Under the pieces are notes generated by a model. That model was not told where the DNA came from. It ran no database searches and saw nothing but the letters and a program-made list of their open reading frames with translations. The position numbers and the translations under genes were made by a program. Shown here piece after piece: positions 1 to 5,094 of a stretch of DNA of 5,800 nt. The stretch is from Oscillospiraceae bacterium (GTDB taxonomy: Bacteria; Bacillota_A; Clostridia; Oscillospirales; Oscillospiraceae), in contig JAFOBK010000095.1 of the NCBI GenBank assembly GCA_017381835.1, positions 1-5,800 on the forward strand, written 5' to 3'. Each line of letters begins with the position of its first letter. The first letter of the stretch is position 1.

Positions 1-1204
1 CGGATGCGCCCTTATAAAGGGGCTGGGCATAGAAGGTATAGTCCTTGCGCATGGTGTCCACAGCCTGATACAGACTGTGGTATCGTTCGTTTTTCACAAG
101 GCCGATATCCGCAAACAGGGAATCGAAGGCCGCATCCGTTACCGGGAGGTAGCCGGACTGGGTCACGAAATTCAGGTTCTGTTCTTTTTCGGTGAGCCAT
201 TTTGCGAAGATATATGCCGCAGCATTCAGACGCGCATCTTCGCTTTTCCTTGCAAATAATCCGCCGCCGCGGTATGCAACGCCGGACACCTCATCGGTAA
301 AGGTCGGATAAGGAAGCGCCAGTGTGGCAATGGTTTCCGTTGTGTTATCGGCGTAAACGACCTCGTCGGGCTGATACAGCACATCCGCCGAAGAGCCTGT
401 ATTGGCGATGATCTCAACGGTTTTCCAACGTGAAGCGGCATATCCGTCCTCCAGGCAAATGCCGCCATAGATCGCAGCACCGGCCAGGGGTGTCCAAATC
501 GCTTCAAAGGCATGGTGATCCAAGTTCAATTGCCCGTTGCGAATGAATTCTGCATCATAGGCCTTCATGCCTGTCAAGGCATAATTGTAGAAGTCATTGA
601 GCTGCATGAAATTCTGTCCGCCGGACCAATCGTAGTAGGCCATGGCAACCTCGAAAACACCTGCAAAGGAGCGCAGCTGCTCCGTGGAAACCGGATTCTC
701 GGCCGCAAACCGGTCAAACAGCGTTTTGTTGAGGTAAAGGGCTTCGCAGGATTTCGCAATGGGCAGCATCAGAAGCGACTCGCCAAAATACCCTTCCGCA
801 AGGAAGGAGGCGGTAAACGCAGACAGCTCTTCTGCGGAAAAATAATCGCTCCAGGGCAGCAGGTTTTCTTCCCCAACGATCTCCACAACACGGGGATAGG
901 CCGTAAACAGGTCCGGCATGTTCTCTGCACCCGGCTCGCCGTTGGCAGAGGCCGCCAGCGCCTGATCGATGGCAGAGGAGCTGGTGACAGACACCACATT
1001 GATCGTGATGCCATGCTCCTTTCCTACGGTTTTATTAAATTCGTCTACGGCATCGTTCATCGGAGATTTTGTCTGACTTCCGTAAACATGCCACATGGTC
1101 AGTGTGACCGGATTTTTCGCGCTTGGTTTGTCCCGCTCTGCGCACCCGGCAAGGCCGGTGACAAAAAGCAGCGCACTGAGAATGATTGCGGTGATCTTTT
1201 TCAT
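1..1204 (-). CDS. ABC importer substrate-binding lipoprotein, family 1 type (3' end outside window)
   Basis: Reading the minus strand from the ATG at 1204 gives 401 codons without a stop, running off the left edge. The product starts MKKITAIILSALLFVTGLAGC, a lipoprotein signal peptide with lipobox LAGC and the acylated Cys at residue 21. The mature start (VTLTMWHVYGSQ, then DEFNK) and the later stretches PDLFTAYP, LPIAKSCEALYLNKTLF and AYIFAKWLTEKEQNLNFV are typical of family 1 extracellular solute-binding proteins, which capture sugars or similar solutes for an ABC permease. The 400 residues seen are close to the usual family length, so little should be missing. A ribosome binding site AGGAAGGG lies 9 bases before the start (1221-1214). 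The substrate cannot be read from sequence, and no permease gene is in view; one may lie to the left. It is divergent from the surface-protein operon, so a functional link is only possible. Plus-strand open frames across this region are shadows. Confidence 0.9.
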   Translation of the reverse strand, partial: MKKITAIILSALLFVTGLAGCAERDKPSAKNPVTLTMWHVYGSQTKSPMNDAVDEFNKTVGKEHGITINVVSVTSSSAIDQALAASANGEPGAENMPDLFTAYPRVVEIVGEENLLPWSDYFSAEELSAFTASFLAEGYFGESLLMLPIAKSCEALYLNKTLFDRFAAENPVSTEQLRSFAGVFEVAMAYYDWSGGQNFMQLNDFYNYALTGMKAYDAEFIRNGQLNLDHHAFEAIWTPLAGAAIYGGICLEDGYAASRWKTVEIIANTGSSADVLYQPDEVVYADNTTETIATLALPYPTFTDEVSGVAYRGGGLFARKSEDARLNAAAYIFAKWLTEKEQNLNFVTQSGYLPVTDAAFDSLFADIGLVKNERYHSLYQAVDTMRKDYTFYAQPLYKGAS

Positions 1205-1224
1205 GGTTCTATTCCCTTCCTGTG

Positions 1225-1239
1225 TGGGTATCCTACCCA
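1225..1239 (-). promoter_or_regulatory. Small palindrome in the leader of the binding-protein gene
   Basis: TGGGTA-tcc-TACCCA is a perfect 6-bp inverted repeat with a 3-base centre. It sits just upstream of the ribosome binding site (1214-1221) of the solute-binding gene. It could be an RNA hairpin affecting translation or an operator site. No known regulator consensus is recognised. Confidence 0.35.
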
Positions 1240-1241
1240 AA

Positions 1242-1317
1242 TTCCCACCCTTTTTTGAAAAGTATCGTGCTGCCTACCCGTTTCGGTCTGTTTGGGTGGG
1301 GCAAAACACGGTGGGAA
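1242..1317 (-). promoter_or_regulatory. Nested inverted repeat, possible folded leader of the binding-protein mRNA
   Basis: TTCCCACC (1242-1249) is repeated inverted as GGTGGGAA (1310-1317). Inside lie further paired arms: CGTG (1266-1269) with CACG (1307-1310), GCC (1272-1274) with GGC (1300-1302), and ACCC (1276-1279) with GGGT (1294-1297), around a 14-base loop. The outer arm shares base 1310 with the inner stem, so not all pairs can form together. The predicted minus-strand transcription start (near 1313) falls within the outer arm, so the full outer stem may not be transcribed. No known riboswitch class is recognised. Confidence 0.3.
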
Positions 1318-1319
1318 AC

Positions 1320-1347
1320 CTTATAATGATACTTGCAAGAGTATCAA
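1320..1347 (-). promoter_or_regulatory. Candidate promoter of the solute-binding gene
   Basis: On the minus strand TTGATA (1347-1342) and TATAAG (1325-1320) are separated by 16 bases, an acceptable sigma-A arrangement. Transcription would start near 1313, leaving a leader of about 110 bases. The spacer and the -35 box are largely covered by the palindrome at 1327-1346, so a bound regulator would be expected to affect this promoter. Confidence 0.45.
1327..1346. promoter_or_regulatory. Perfect palindrome, putative operator shared by divergent promoters
   Basis: TGATACT (1327-1333), a 6-base centre TGCAAG, then AGTATCA (1340-1346) give perfect 7-bp arms. The site covers the -35 and spacer of the minus-strand promoter and the -35 box of the plus-strand promoter candidate. 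A further half-site, AGTATC, lies at 1261-1266. The geometry suits a dimeric repressor or a MerR-like activator. No family consensus is recognised, and no regulator gene is in view. Confidence 0.45.
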
Positions 1348-1360
1348 AGGAGGGTATAGT
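1333..1360 (+). promoter_or_regulatory. Candidate promoter of the surface-protein operon
   Basis: TTGCAA (1333-1338) and TATAGT (1355-1360) are spaced by 16 bases on the plus strand. Transcription would start near 1367, about 11 bases before the folded element at 1378-1472 and about 213 bases before the first start codon. A separate perfect TATAAT at 1322-1327 lacks a fitting -35 box and is a weaker alternative. Confidence 0.4.
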
Positions 1361-1377
1361 TCTTGCCTTTTCCGAAC

Positions 1378-1472
1378 GTATATGGGGCACCCTTTTTCGA
1401 CCGGAATGACATTCCGACCGAAAGAACTCTGTCTACGCGCCAACGAAACACAGAGTCCACCCCAAAATATAC
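1378..1472 (+). ncRNA. Putative structured 5' leader element (three-way junction)
   Basis: The ends pair: GTATA (1378-1382) with TATAC (1468-1472), and TGGGG (1383-1387) with CCCCA (1460-1464), leaving only a 3-base AAA bulge. Inside are two hairpins. The first pairs TTTCG/CGAAA (1395-1399 with 1419-1423) and CGGAATG/CATTCCG (1402-1408 with 1410-1416), separated by symmetric AC mismatches. The second pairs ACTCTGT (1426-1432) with ACAGAGT (1450-1456) around a 17-base loop containing CTACGCGCC. Together they make a closed three-way junction, as in many riboswitches. It lies right after the plus-strand promoter candidate and about 108 bases before the first gene of the operon. It matches no riboswitch class I know. 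The first hairpin alone could instead be a DNA operator, since its arms form a near-complete 29-bp palindrome. No terminator-like T-tract follows, so any control would more likely act on translation or RNA stability. Confidence 0.4.
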
Positions 1473-1579
1473 TGACTTATTTTACCATGAAATATTGATT
1501 CAGTCAATGCTGCGCCATCCTCTCCGACGGTGGCACGCCATTCGGCATCACAGGATGTTTTAAGGAGGTTTGCATTTTT

Positions 1580-2110
1580 ATGTTCCTGTCACGAAAGCAG
1601 CTGACCATTCTCATCGTCGTTCTCCTGCTCCTCATATCTGCCGCCGTTGCCACGACCATCTGGGCAGTTTTTTTCCGGGGCCAGGGAACCCCACCGATCT
1701 CACCCGACTATCCCCCCCAGAGTACGGAACAGAATCAAAAACCGCTGGAGGGTGATGACGGCGAAAAAATGGAAAGCCCCGAGGGCGGCGGTGCGATCAA
1801 CGTGACCTACAACACGGAGGTCAGGATCGACCTGTCCGAAAACCAAGTGACCCTCCTGTACGCCAACCCCCAGGCCTCCAACCAGAATGTGGCGATCCTG
1901 GTCATGGTCGGCGATCTCGTGGTGGCCAAAACCGACCTGATTACCCCCGGCCACGGCGTTGATACGCTGGCCTTGGAGGGTGCGGCAAAAGAGCGGCTGA
2001 TGGCAGGCGGCTATGACGGCGAGCTGGTCATCCGGGCCTACGATCCCGAAACGGGCGAGAAAGCCATGATCGATGCCAAGGCCAAGGTCAGGATCACGGT
2101 GGCAGAATGA
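1580..2110 (+). CDS. Membrane-anchored small protein with outside beta-rich domain (first gene of operon)
   Basis: This 176-residue protein has one N-terminal membrane segment (about 7-31, a run of L, I, V and A). A linker rich in P, E, G and Q follows (about 33-72), then a predicted beta-rich domain (about 73-176) ending at RITVAE. The positive residues RK before the membrane segment suggest the N-terminus is inside and the domain outside. There is no lipobox or LPXTG motif. The ATG is supported by AAGGAGG (1562-1568), 11 bases upstream. The core INVTY..EVRIDLSENQVTL, then NP.A, then LITPG, resembles the last gene of the operon (5095-5622), which has ANVTMD, TNAQ and LLKPG at matching places. 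This pattern resembles uncharacterised anchored proteins I recall from Clostridia, but I cannot name a family. The next gene follows after 49 bases with no terminator. Function unknown. Confidence 0.85.
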   Translation: MFLSRKQLTILIVVLLLLISAAVATTIWAVFFRGQGTPPISPDYPPQSTEQNQKPLEGDDGEKMESPEGGGAINVTYNTEVRIDLSENQVTLLYANPQASNQNVAILVMVGDLVVAKTDLITPGHGVDTLALEGAAKERLMAGGYDGELVIRAYDPETGEKAMIDAKAKVRITVAE

Positions 2111-2145
2111 CCCGGTCACCCGACCGATCTCATATACTATCTGAT

Positions 2146-2151
2146 AAGGAG
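2146..2151 (+). promoter_or_regulatory. Ribosome binding site that fixes the start of the first secreted paralogue
   Basis: AAGGAG lies 8 bases before the ATG at 2160. A GTG at 2151-2153 is in frame but overlaps this site and has no ribosome binding site of its own, so the start is 2160, giving the standard signal-peptide start MKKIL. Confidence 0.8.
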
Positions 2152-2159
2152 TGTTCCCT

Positions 2160-2681
2160 ATGAAAAAGATCCTTTCTTTTGTGTTCATCCTCGTTTTGAT
2201 GATGAACCTCTGCGTCACTGCCTTTGCGGCAGAGTCCGTCACTGCTGACAAAGGCACCGCAACCATCGACATTTCCGCCACCTACAAAGCAGGTTCCACC
2301 GCCGAGGATGTGATCTCGGTGGACATCTCCTGGGGGGCCATGTCCTTTGAGTACTCCGAAGGTGCCCAAGGCCGATGGAACCCCGATACCCACCAGTATG
2401 TGGGCAGCGCAGGAAGCTCCTGGTCTGCAAGCGGAAACGAGATCACCATCACCAATCATTCCAATGTGGGCATTCGGGCAGCCTTCTCCTATACCGCAGC
2501 GGTGCAGACCGTCAGCGGCACCTTCTCCGGCAATGCGCTGACCCTGGCAACCGCAGTCGGCACCGCAAGAGATGCAGCCCCCTCCGGCTCTGTTGCCCTG
2601 ACCCTCGGCGGCAGCCTGACTGCCGAAACCGCCGGTAAGGTCGGCACAGTGACCATTTCTATCGAAAAAACAGCAGCCTAA
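2160..2681 (+). CDS. Secreted single-domain protein, W..M.F.Y / WNP..H.Y / TNHS family (short member)
   Basis: This 173-residue protein has a Sec signal peptide (1-23 or 1-24; hydrophobic core, cleavage at AFA-A) and no membrane anchor or cell-wall sorting motif. The mature part is one beta-rich domain. Its landmarks are ISVDISWGAMSFEY (about 52-65), WNPDTHQY (73-80), W88, TITNHSN (96-102), then VSGTF, and the end VGTVTISIE (161-169). It contains no cysteine after the signal peptide. The two following genes carry the same domain at their N-termini, with all aromatic landmarks kept. This gene holds the domain alone and is the minimal form. It is co-directional, 49 bases after the membrane-anchored gene and 24 bases before the next paralogue. 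The repeated TNHS[ND] and beta pattern suggest an Ig-like or similar sandwich fold, as in surface matrix or adhesion proteins. That is inference; I know no function for it. Confidence 0.85.
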   Translation: MKKILSFVFILVLMMNLCVTAFAAESVTADKGTATIDISATYKAGSTAEDVISVDISWGAMSFEYSEGAQGRWNPDTHQYVGSAGSSWSASGNEITITNHSNVGIRAAFSYTAAVQTVSGTFSGNALTLATAVGTARDAAPSGSVALTLGGSLTAETAGKVGTVTISIEKTAA

Positions 2682-2700
2682 ATTCACAGAAAGGAACTAC
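2681..2700 (+). repeat. Duplicated leader repeat, copy 1 (with ribosome binding site)
   Basis: This 20-base stretch before the second secreted gene matches the stretch at 3660-3679 before the third at 18 of 20 positions. It includes the ribosome binding site AAAGGA (2690-2695), 10 bases before the ATG at 2706. The first paralogue has a different leader. Confidence 0.75.
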
Positions 2701-2705
2701 CTGCT

Positions 2706-3647
2706 ATGAAGAAATTATGTGCGCTTTTCCTTGCAGTCATGTTGATTGCAACCCTGACGATCCCGGTATTTGCGGAAGAAACCGTTGATACCAACGGTGG
2801 TGGTGCAAACATCAATGTCAACGGAGTCGTTCAGTATACGGGCAGCAGCGAGAATCTGACCATTTCCGTTGATGTGGCTTGGGAGAATATGACCTTCACC
2901 TATGTGGAGGGCGTTCATTTCGGTTGGGATCCCGAGAATCATGAGTATGCCGGTGCCTATGAAGGTTATTGGGAGAACGATCGCGCCGACATCACCTTTA
3001 CCAACCACTCCAATACAGAAGTCCATGCAACCCTTTCCTTCGAGAGCGGAGTTGACACCGTGAGCGGCGCATTCACCGAAGACAGCGGCACCATGGACGA
3101 CGGCGTTCTGGAGCTTGCTTCCGCTGTGGATACGGAGGTTGAAGAAGCCCCCACTGCCACCGCTACCTTTAACATCAGCGGCAGCATCAGCGCAAGCGCA
3201 GACGTTATCGGTGAGATTACCGTTCTTATTGAATCGGCGTATTATGTTCCCGAGCCTGAGATTACGGCTTTCGGCTTTGAGGAAACCAATTACCTTCAGG
3301 TCGACATTGACCGTTTGGGCAGGATCACATACACCGCCACCATCCCCAGAAATATGCCGGATTCGCTCAAGGTCAAGCCCCCTGTCATCCTGGCTGGTGA
3401 AAATATGAATTATGCAACCGGCGACGATTGTCAGATCGCGTTGCTCACTTCGAGCGGACTCGCAGTAACCTCCTGCGTTGTCAATACCGAAAGCCTTACC
3501 TATGACTTTGAGAAGGGCTGCTGGACCACAAAGAACTTGGAACTGCCTAAAACCGCAGGTACATACAAACTGGCTTATTCCAACGACGGCGGTGAGACCT
3601 GGACCCAAATCGGACACGTATTGACCATTGAAATTTCCGCCACCTGA
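2706..3647 (+). CDS. Secreted two-domain paralogue (N-terminal TNHS domain plus one C-terminal module)
   Basis: This 313-residue protein has a signal peptide (1-23, cleavage after VFA). The N-terminal domain (about 24-177) repeats the landmarks of the preceding protein: ISVDVAWENMTFTY (53-66), WDPENHEY (74-81), W89, FTNHSN (98-103), VSGAF, and the end IGEITVLIE (168-176). The linker SAYYVPEP leads to a second module (about 183-313): EITAFGFEE, then GENMNYATGDDCQIALLTSSG, then KLAYSNDGGETWTQIGHVLTIEI. This module resembles the one in the next gene and looks like another small beta domain. Cysteines 242, 257 and 272 all lie in this module. There is no anchor or sorting signal, so the protein is either released or held by partners. 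The start ATG has AAAGGA 10 bases upstream within the duplicated leader. It is a central member of the probable operon. Function unknown. Confidence 0.87.
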   Translation: MKKLCALFLAVMLIATLTIPVFAEETVDTNGGGANINVNGVVQYTGSSENLTISVDVAWENMTFTYVEGVHFGWDPENHEYAGAYEGYWENDRADITFTNHSNTEVHATLSFESGVDTVSGAFTEDSGTMDDGVLELASAVDTEVEEAPTATATFNISGSISASADVIGEITVLIESAYYVPEPEITAFGFEETNYLQVDIDRLGRITYTATIPRNMPDSLKVKPPVILAGENMNYATGDDCQIALLTSSGLAVTSCVVNTESLTYDFEKGCWTTKNLELPKTAGTYKLAYSNDGGETWTQIGHVLTIEISAT

Positions 3648-3659
3648 TTCGGTCTGTTG

Positions 3660-3679
3660 AATTCATAGAAAGGAACTGC
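3660..3679 (+). repeat. Duplicated leader repeat, copy 2 (with ribosome binding site)
   Basis: This is the second copy of the leader repeat (18 of 20 bases shared with 2681-2700). It carries AAAGGA at 3669-3674, 10 bases before the ATG at 3685. The similarity continues into the signal-peptide codons, which points to duplication of a whole gene with its translation start. Confidence 0.75.
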
Positions 3680-3684
3680 ATATT

Positions 3685-4959
3685 ATGAAGAAACTTTTTG
3701 CGTTTTTTCTTGCGGTCTTCATGATCGCGTCAATGTCGGTCACCGTTTTTGCGGAAGCGAATGTTGGTGAGCACGGCGAATCTGCCACCATCGTCGTTGG
3801 CGGTGACTTCCAGCAAACGGGTGCCATTTATAAGACCATCTCGGTTGATATCGAGTGGGAGGATATGACCTTTGCTTATATCAAGACATCCTCCGGCGAA
3901 TGGGATCCCGGCAGCCACGAATATGTGGGTGGTGTGGAAGGTGAATGGACGGATGAGACTCGCACCATCACCATCACCAACCATTCGGATACAGAACTCA
4001 CAGCCACCCTTTTCTTTGAGCAGCTGGTTGACATCACGGGTGTATTTCGCTCGACAGGTGAAATGTCCAGCCTTCTGGAGCTGGACAGCGCGGTCGGTAC
4101 TTCTCGTGACGAAGCACCCTCCGTTTCTGAGGAATTCGGTATCATCGGAGGTGAGCCTCTGGAAGAAAACACCTCGATCGGCATGATCACCGTTCATATT
4201 GAAGCTCCCGAGGGTACCGTTACCGAAGGCCCGATGATTACGGCTGCTTCTCTCTCCGGCGATGAAGACACGGTGGAGGATCTCGGTTCCGGACGCTATA
4301 GGGTTGTTTACACCAATACATGGTCTGATAACGAGGTAGGAGTAACCCTGTCGGGTGCGAATCTGGATATGATGGAGGGACAGGAAAACTACTATATTGG
4401 CTTCCTGACCTCCGATGGAGAAGTTCATCATTCTGAAAGCTTAAGTGATTTCGTCTACAACGAGGCCGAGGACTGTCTGACGGGCAATGCTGCGTTTACA
4501 TTCTGTGACGAGGACCTGATCGTTGCATATTCCGCCGATGAAGGCGCAACATGGACAAGACTTTCCCAGCGTGTTGCGTGTTACATGAATGTTACCATCG
4601 CCGGCGTAGGTCTCACCGGTAACAAGGTAACGTTTGATGAAGACACCGCAACGTATAGGATCCGGTATAATGCTGCCAAACATAATACAACATTGGAGTT
4701 CTATGCCTACGGCTCCTATATTCAATACATACCTGAGACCGTCACTGTTGCATTGAAGAAATCCGATGGGACAATTGTAGACCAGGTACGTTTGTGTGCC
4801 GCTCATTATGATAGTGGCGCCTTGTGCGACAAGATTTACCACCCGAATGTTGTCGAGGGTGAAACGCTTTCCCTTGTGTACCATTACAATGGCGAGTGGG
4901 TCGATACCGGCAAAAAGGTCGTTTACGAAGTTTATTTTGCTATTTCCGACTATAGCTAA
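3685..4959 (+). CDS. Secreted three-domain paralogue (N-terminal TNHS domain plus two C-terminal modules)
   Basis: This 424-residue protein has a signal peptide (1-23, cleavage after VFA). The N-terminal domain (about 24-173) has ISVDIEWEDMTFAY (52-65), WDPGSHEY (73-80), W88, TITNHSD (96-102), and the end IGMITVHIE (165-173). A first C-terminal module (about 183-301) has SGANLDMMEGQENYYIGFLTSDG and VAYSADEGATWTRLSQ, matching the single module of the preceding protein (GENMNY...IALLTSSG, LAYSNDGGETWTQIG). A second module (about 302-418) is more diverged but ends the same way, SLVYHYNGEWVDTGKKVVYEV. Mature cysteines are at 264, 274, 299, 371 and 381. There is no membrane anchor or sorting motif. 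It is the longest of the three paralogues and seems to use more T/A-ending codons than the first secreted gene, by impression only. It is followed by two perfect hairpins before the last gene. Function unknown; a surface or matrix role is an inference. Confidence 0.87.
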   Translation: MKKLFAFFLAVFMIASMSVTVFAEANVGEHGESATIVVGGDFQQTGAIYKTISVDIEWEDMTFAYIKTSSGEWDPGSHEYVGGVEGEWTDETRTITITNHSDTELTATLFFEQLVDITGVFRSTGEMSSLLELDSAVGTSRDEAPSVSEEFGIIGGEPLEENTSIGMITVHIEAPEGTVTEGPMITAASLSGDEDTVEDLGSGRYRVVYTNTWSDNEVGVTLSGANLDMMEGQENYYIGFLTSDGEVHHSESLSDFVYNEAEDCLTGNAAFTFCDEDLIVAYSADEGATWTRLSQRVACYMNVTIAGVGLTGNKVTFDEDTATYRIRYNAAKHNTTLEFYAYGSYIQYIPETVTVALKKSDGTIVDQVRLCAAHYDSGALCDKIYHPNVVEGETLSLVYHYNGEWVDTGKKVVYEVYFAISDYS

Positions 4960-4985
4960 TTGATCTGCGAAAGCATGAAATCCGC

Positions 4986-5017
4986 ACGGAGGGGCTGTGA
5001 AACATCAGCCCCTCCGT
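4986..5017 (+). other. Perfect 12-bp hairpin without T-tract
   Basis: ACGGAGGGGCTG (4986-4997) and CAGCCCCTCCGT (5006-5017) form a perfect GC-rich stem with an 8-base loop. It follows the stop of the three-domain gene by 26 bases. The next bases are CAAACCG, so it is not a standard rho-independent terminator on the plus strand, and no T-tract lies on the minus side either. It may block 3' exonucleases, mark a processing site or act as a pause site. Confidence 0.6.
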
Positions 5018-5030
5018 CAAACCGCATTTG

Positions 5031-5066
5031 ATATGGGCGCACCAAAGATGCTTGATGCGCCCATAT
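5031..5066 (+). other. Second perfect hairpin (10 bp) before the last gene
   Basis: ATATGGGCGC (5031-5040) and GCGCCCATAT (5057-5066) form a perfect stem. The 16-base loop itself holds a short inner pairing, AAG-atg-CTT. The stem begins 13 bases after the first hairpin and ends 13 bases before the ribosome binding site of the last gene. Only a TTTT follows, seven or more bases later, so a terminator is unlikely. A DNA-binding site is possible. Confidence 0.55.
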
Positions 5067-5079
5067 GAGGTCCGGTTTT

Positions 5080-5085
5080 GGGAGG
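5080..5085 (+). promoter_or_regulatory. Ribosome binding site that fixes the start of the last operon gene
   Basis: GGGAGG lies 9 bases before the ATG at 5095. The earlier in-frame ATG at 5065 sits at the end of the 10-bp hairpin without a ribosome binding site. The start at 5095 gives the typical basic beginning MRKKRKK. Confidence 0.75.
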
Positions 5086-5094
5086 GATGAGATT

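Noticed and set aside
512..1258. Plus-strand open frame of 248 codons
   Set aside because: It lies antisense to the solute-binding gene, whose product has a lipobox and clear family features. The frame's protein is rich in R, H and C with no plausible domain, and it lacks a ribosome binding site.
1292..1563. Short plus-strand frames in the divergent intergenic region
   Set aside because: They cross the promoter candidates and the inverted repeats, lack good starts and have no convincing protein features.
2112..2125. Small hairpin CGGTC-accc-GACCG between the first and second operon genes
   Set aside because: Only 5 bp with no T-tract. It is too weak to call a terminator or control site.
1700..2687. 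Minus-strand open frames of 193 and 185 codons
   Set aside because: Both are mirror frames of the first two operon genes, with compositions typical of reversed codons (rich in G, H, C and V).
2715..3617. Minus-strand open frame of 300 codons
   Set aside because: Antisense to the two-domain secreted gene, which has a signal peptide and paralogues. The frame is open because of codon bias in the real gene.
3730..4431. Minus-strand open frame of 233 codons
   Set aside because: Antisense shadow of the three-domain secreted gene; no ribosome binding site or recognisable protein features.
2160..4959. WxL-domain or LPXTG cell-wall proteins
   Set aside because: No LPXTG-type C-terminus with a hydrophobic tail is present, and I do not see the paired WxL motifs of that family.
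4986..5017. Terminator after the three-domain gene
   Set aside because: The stem is strong, but no T-run follows on either strand, so standard intrinsic termination is not supported.
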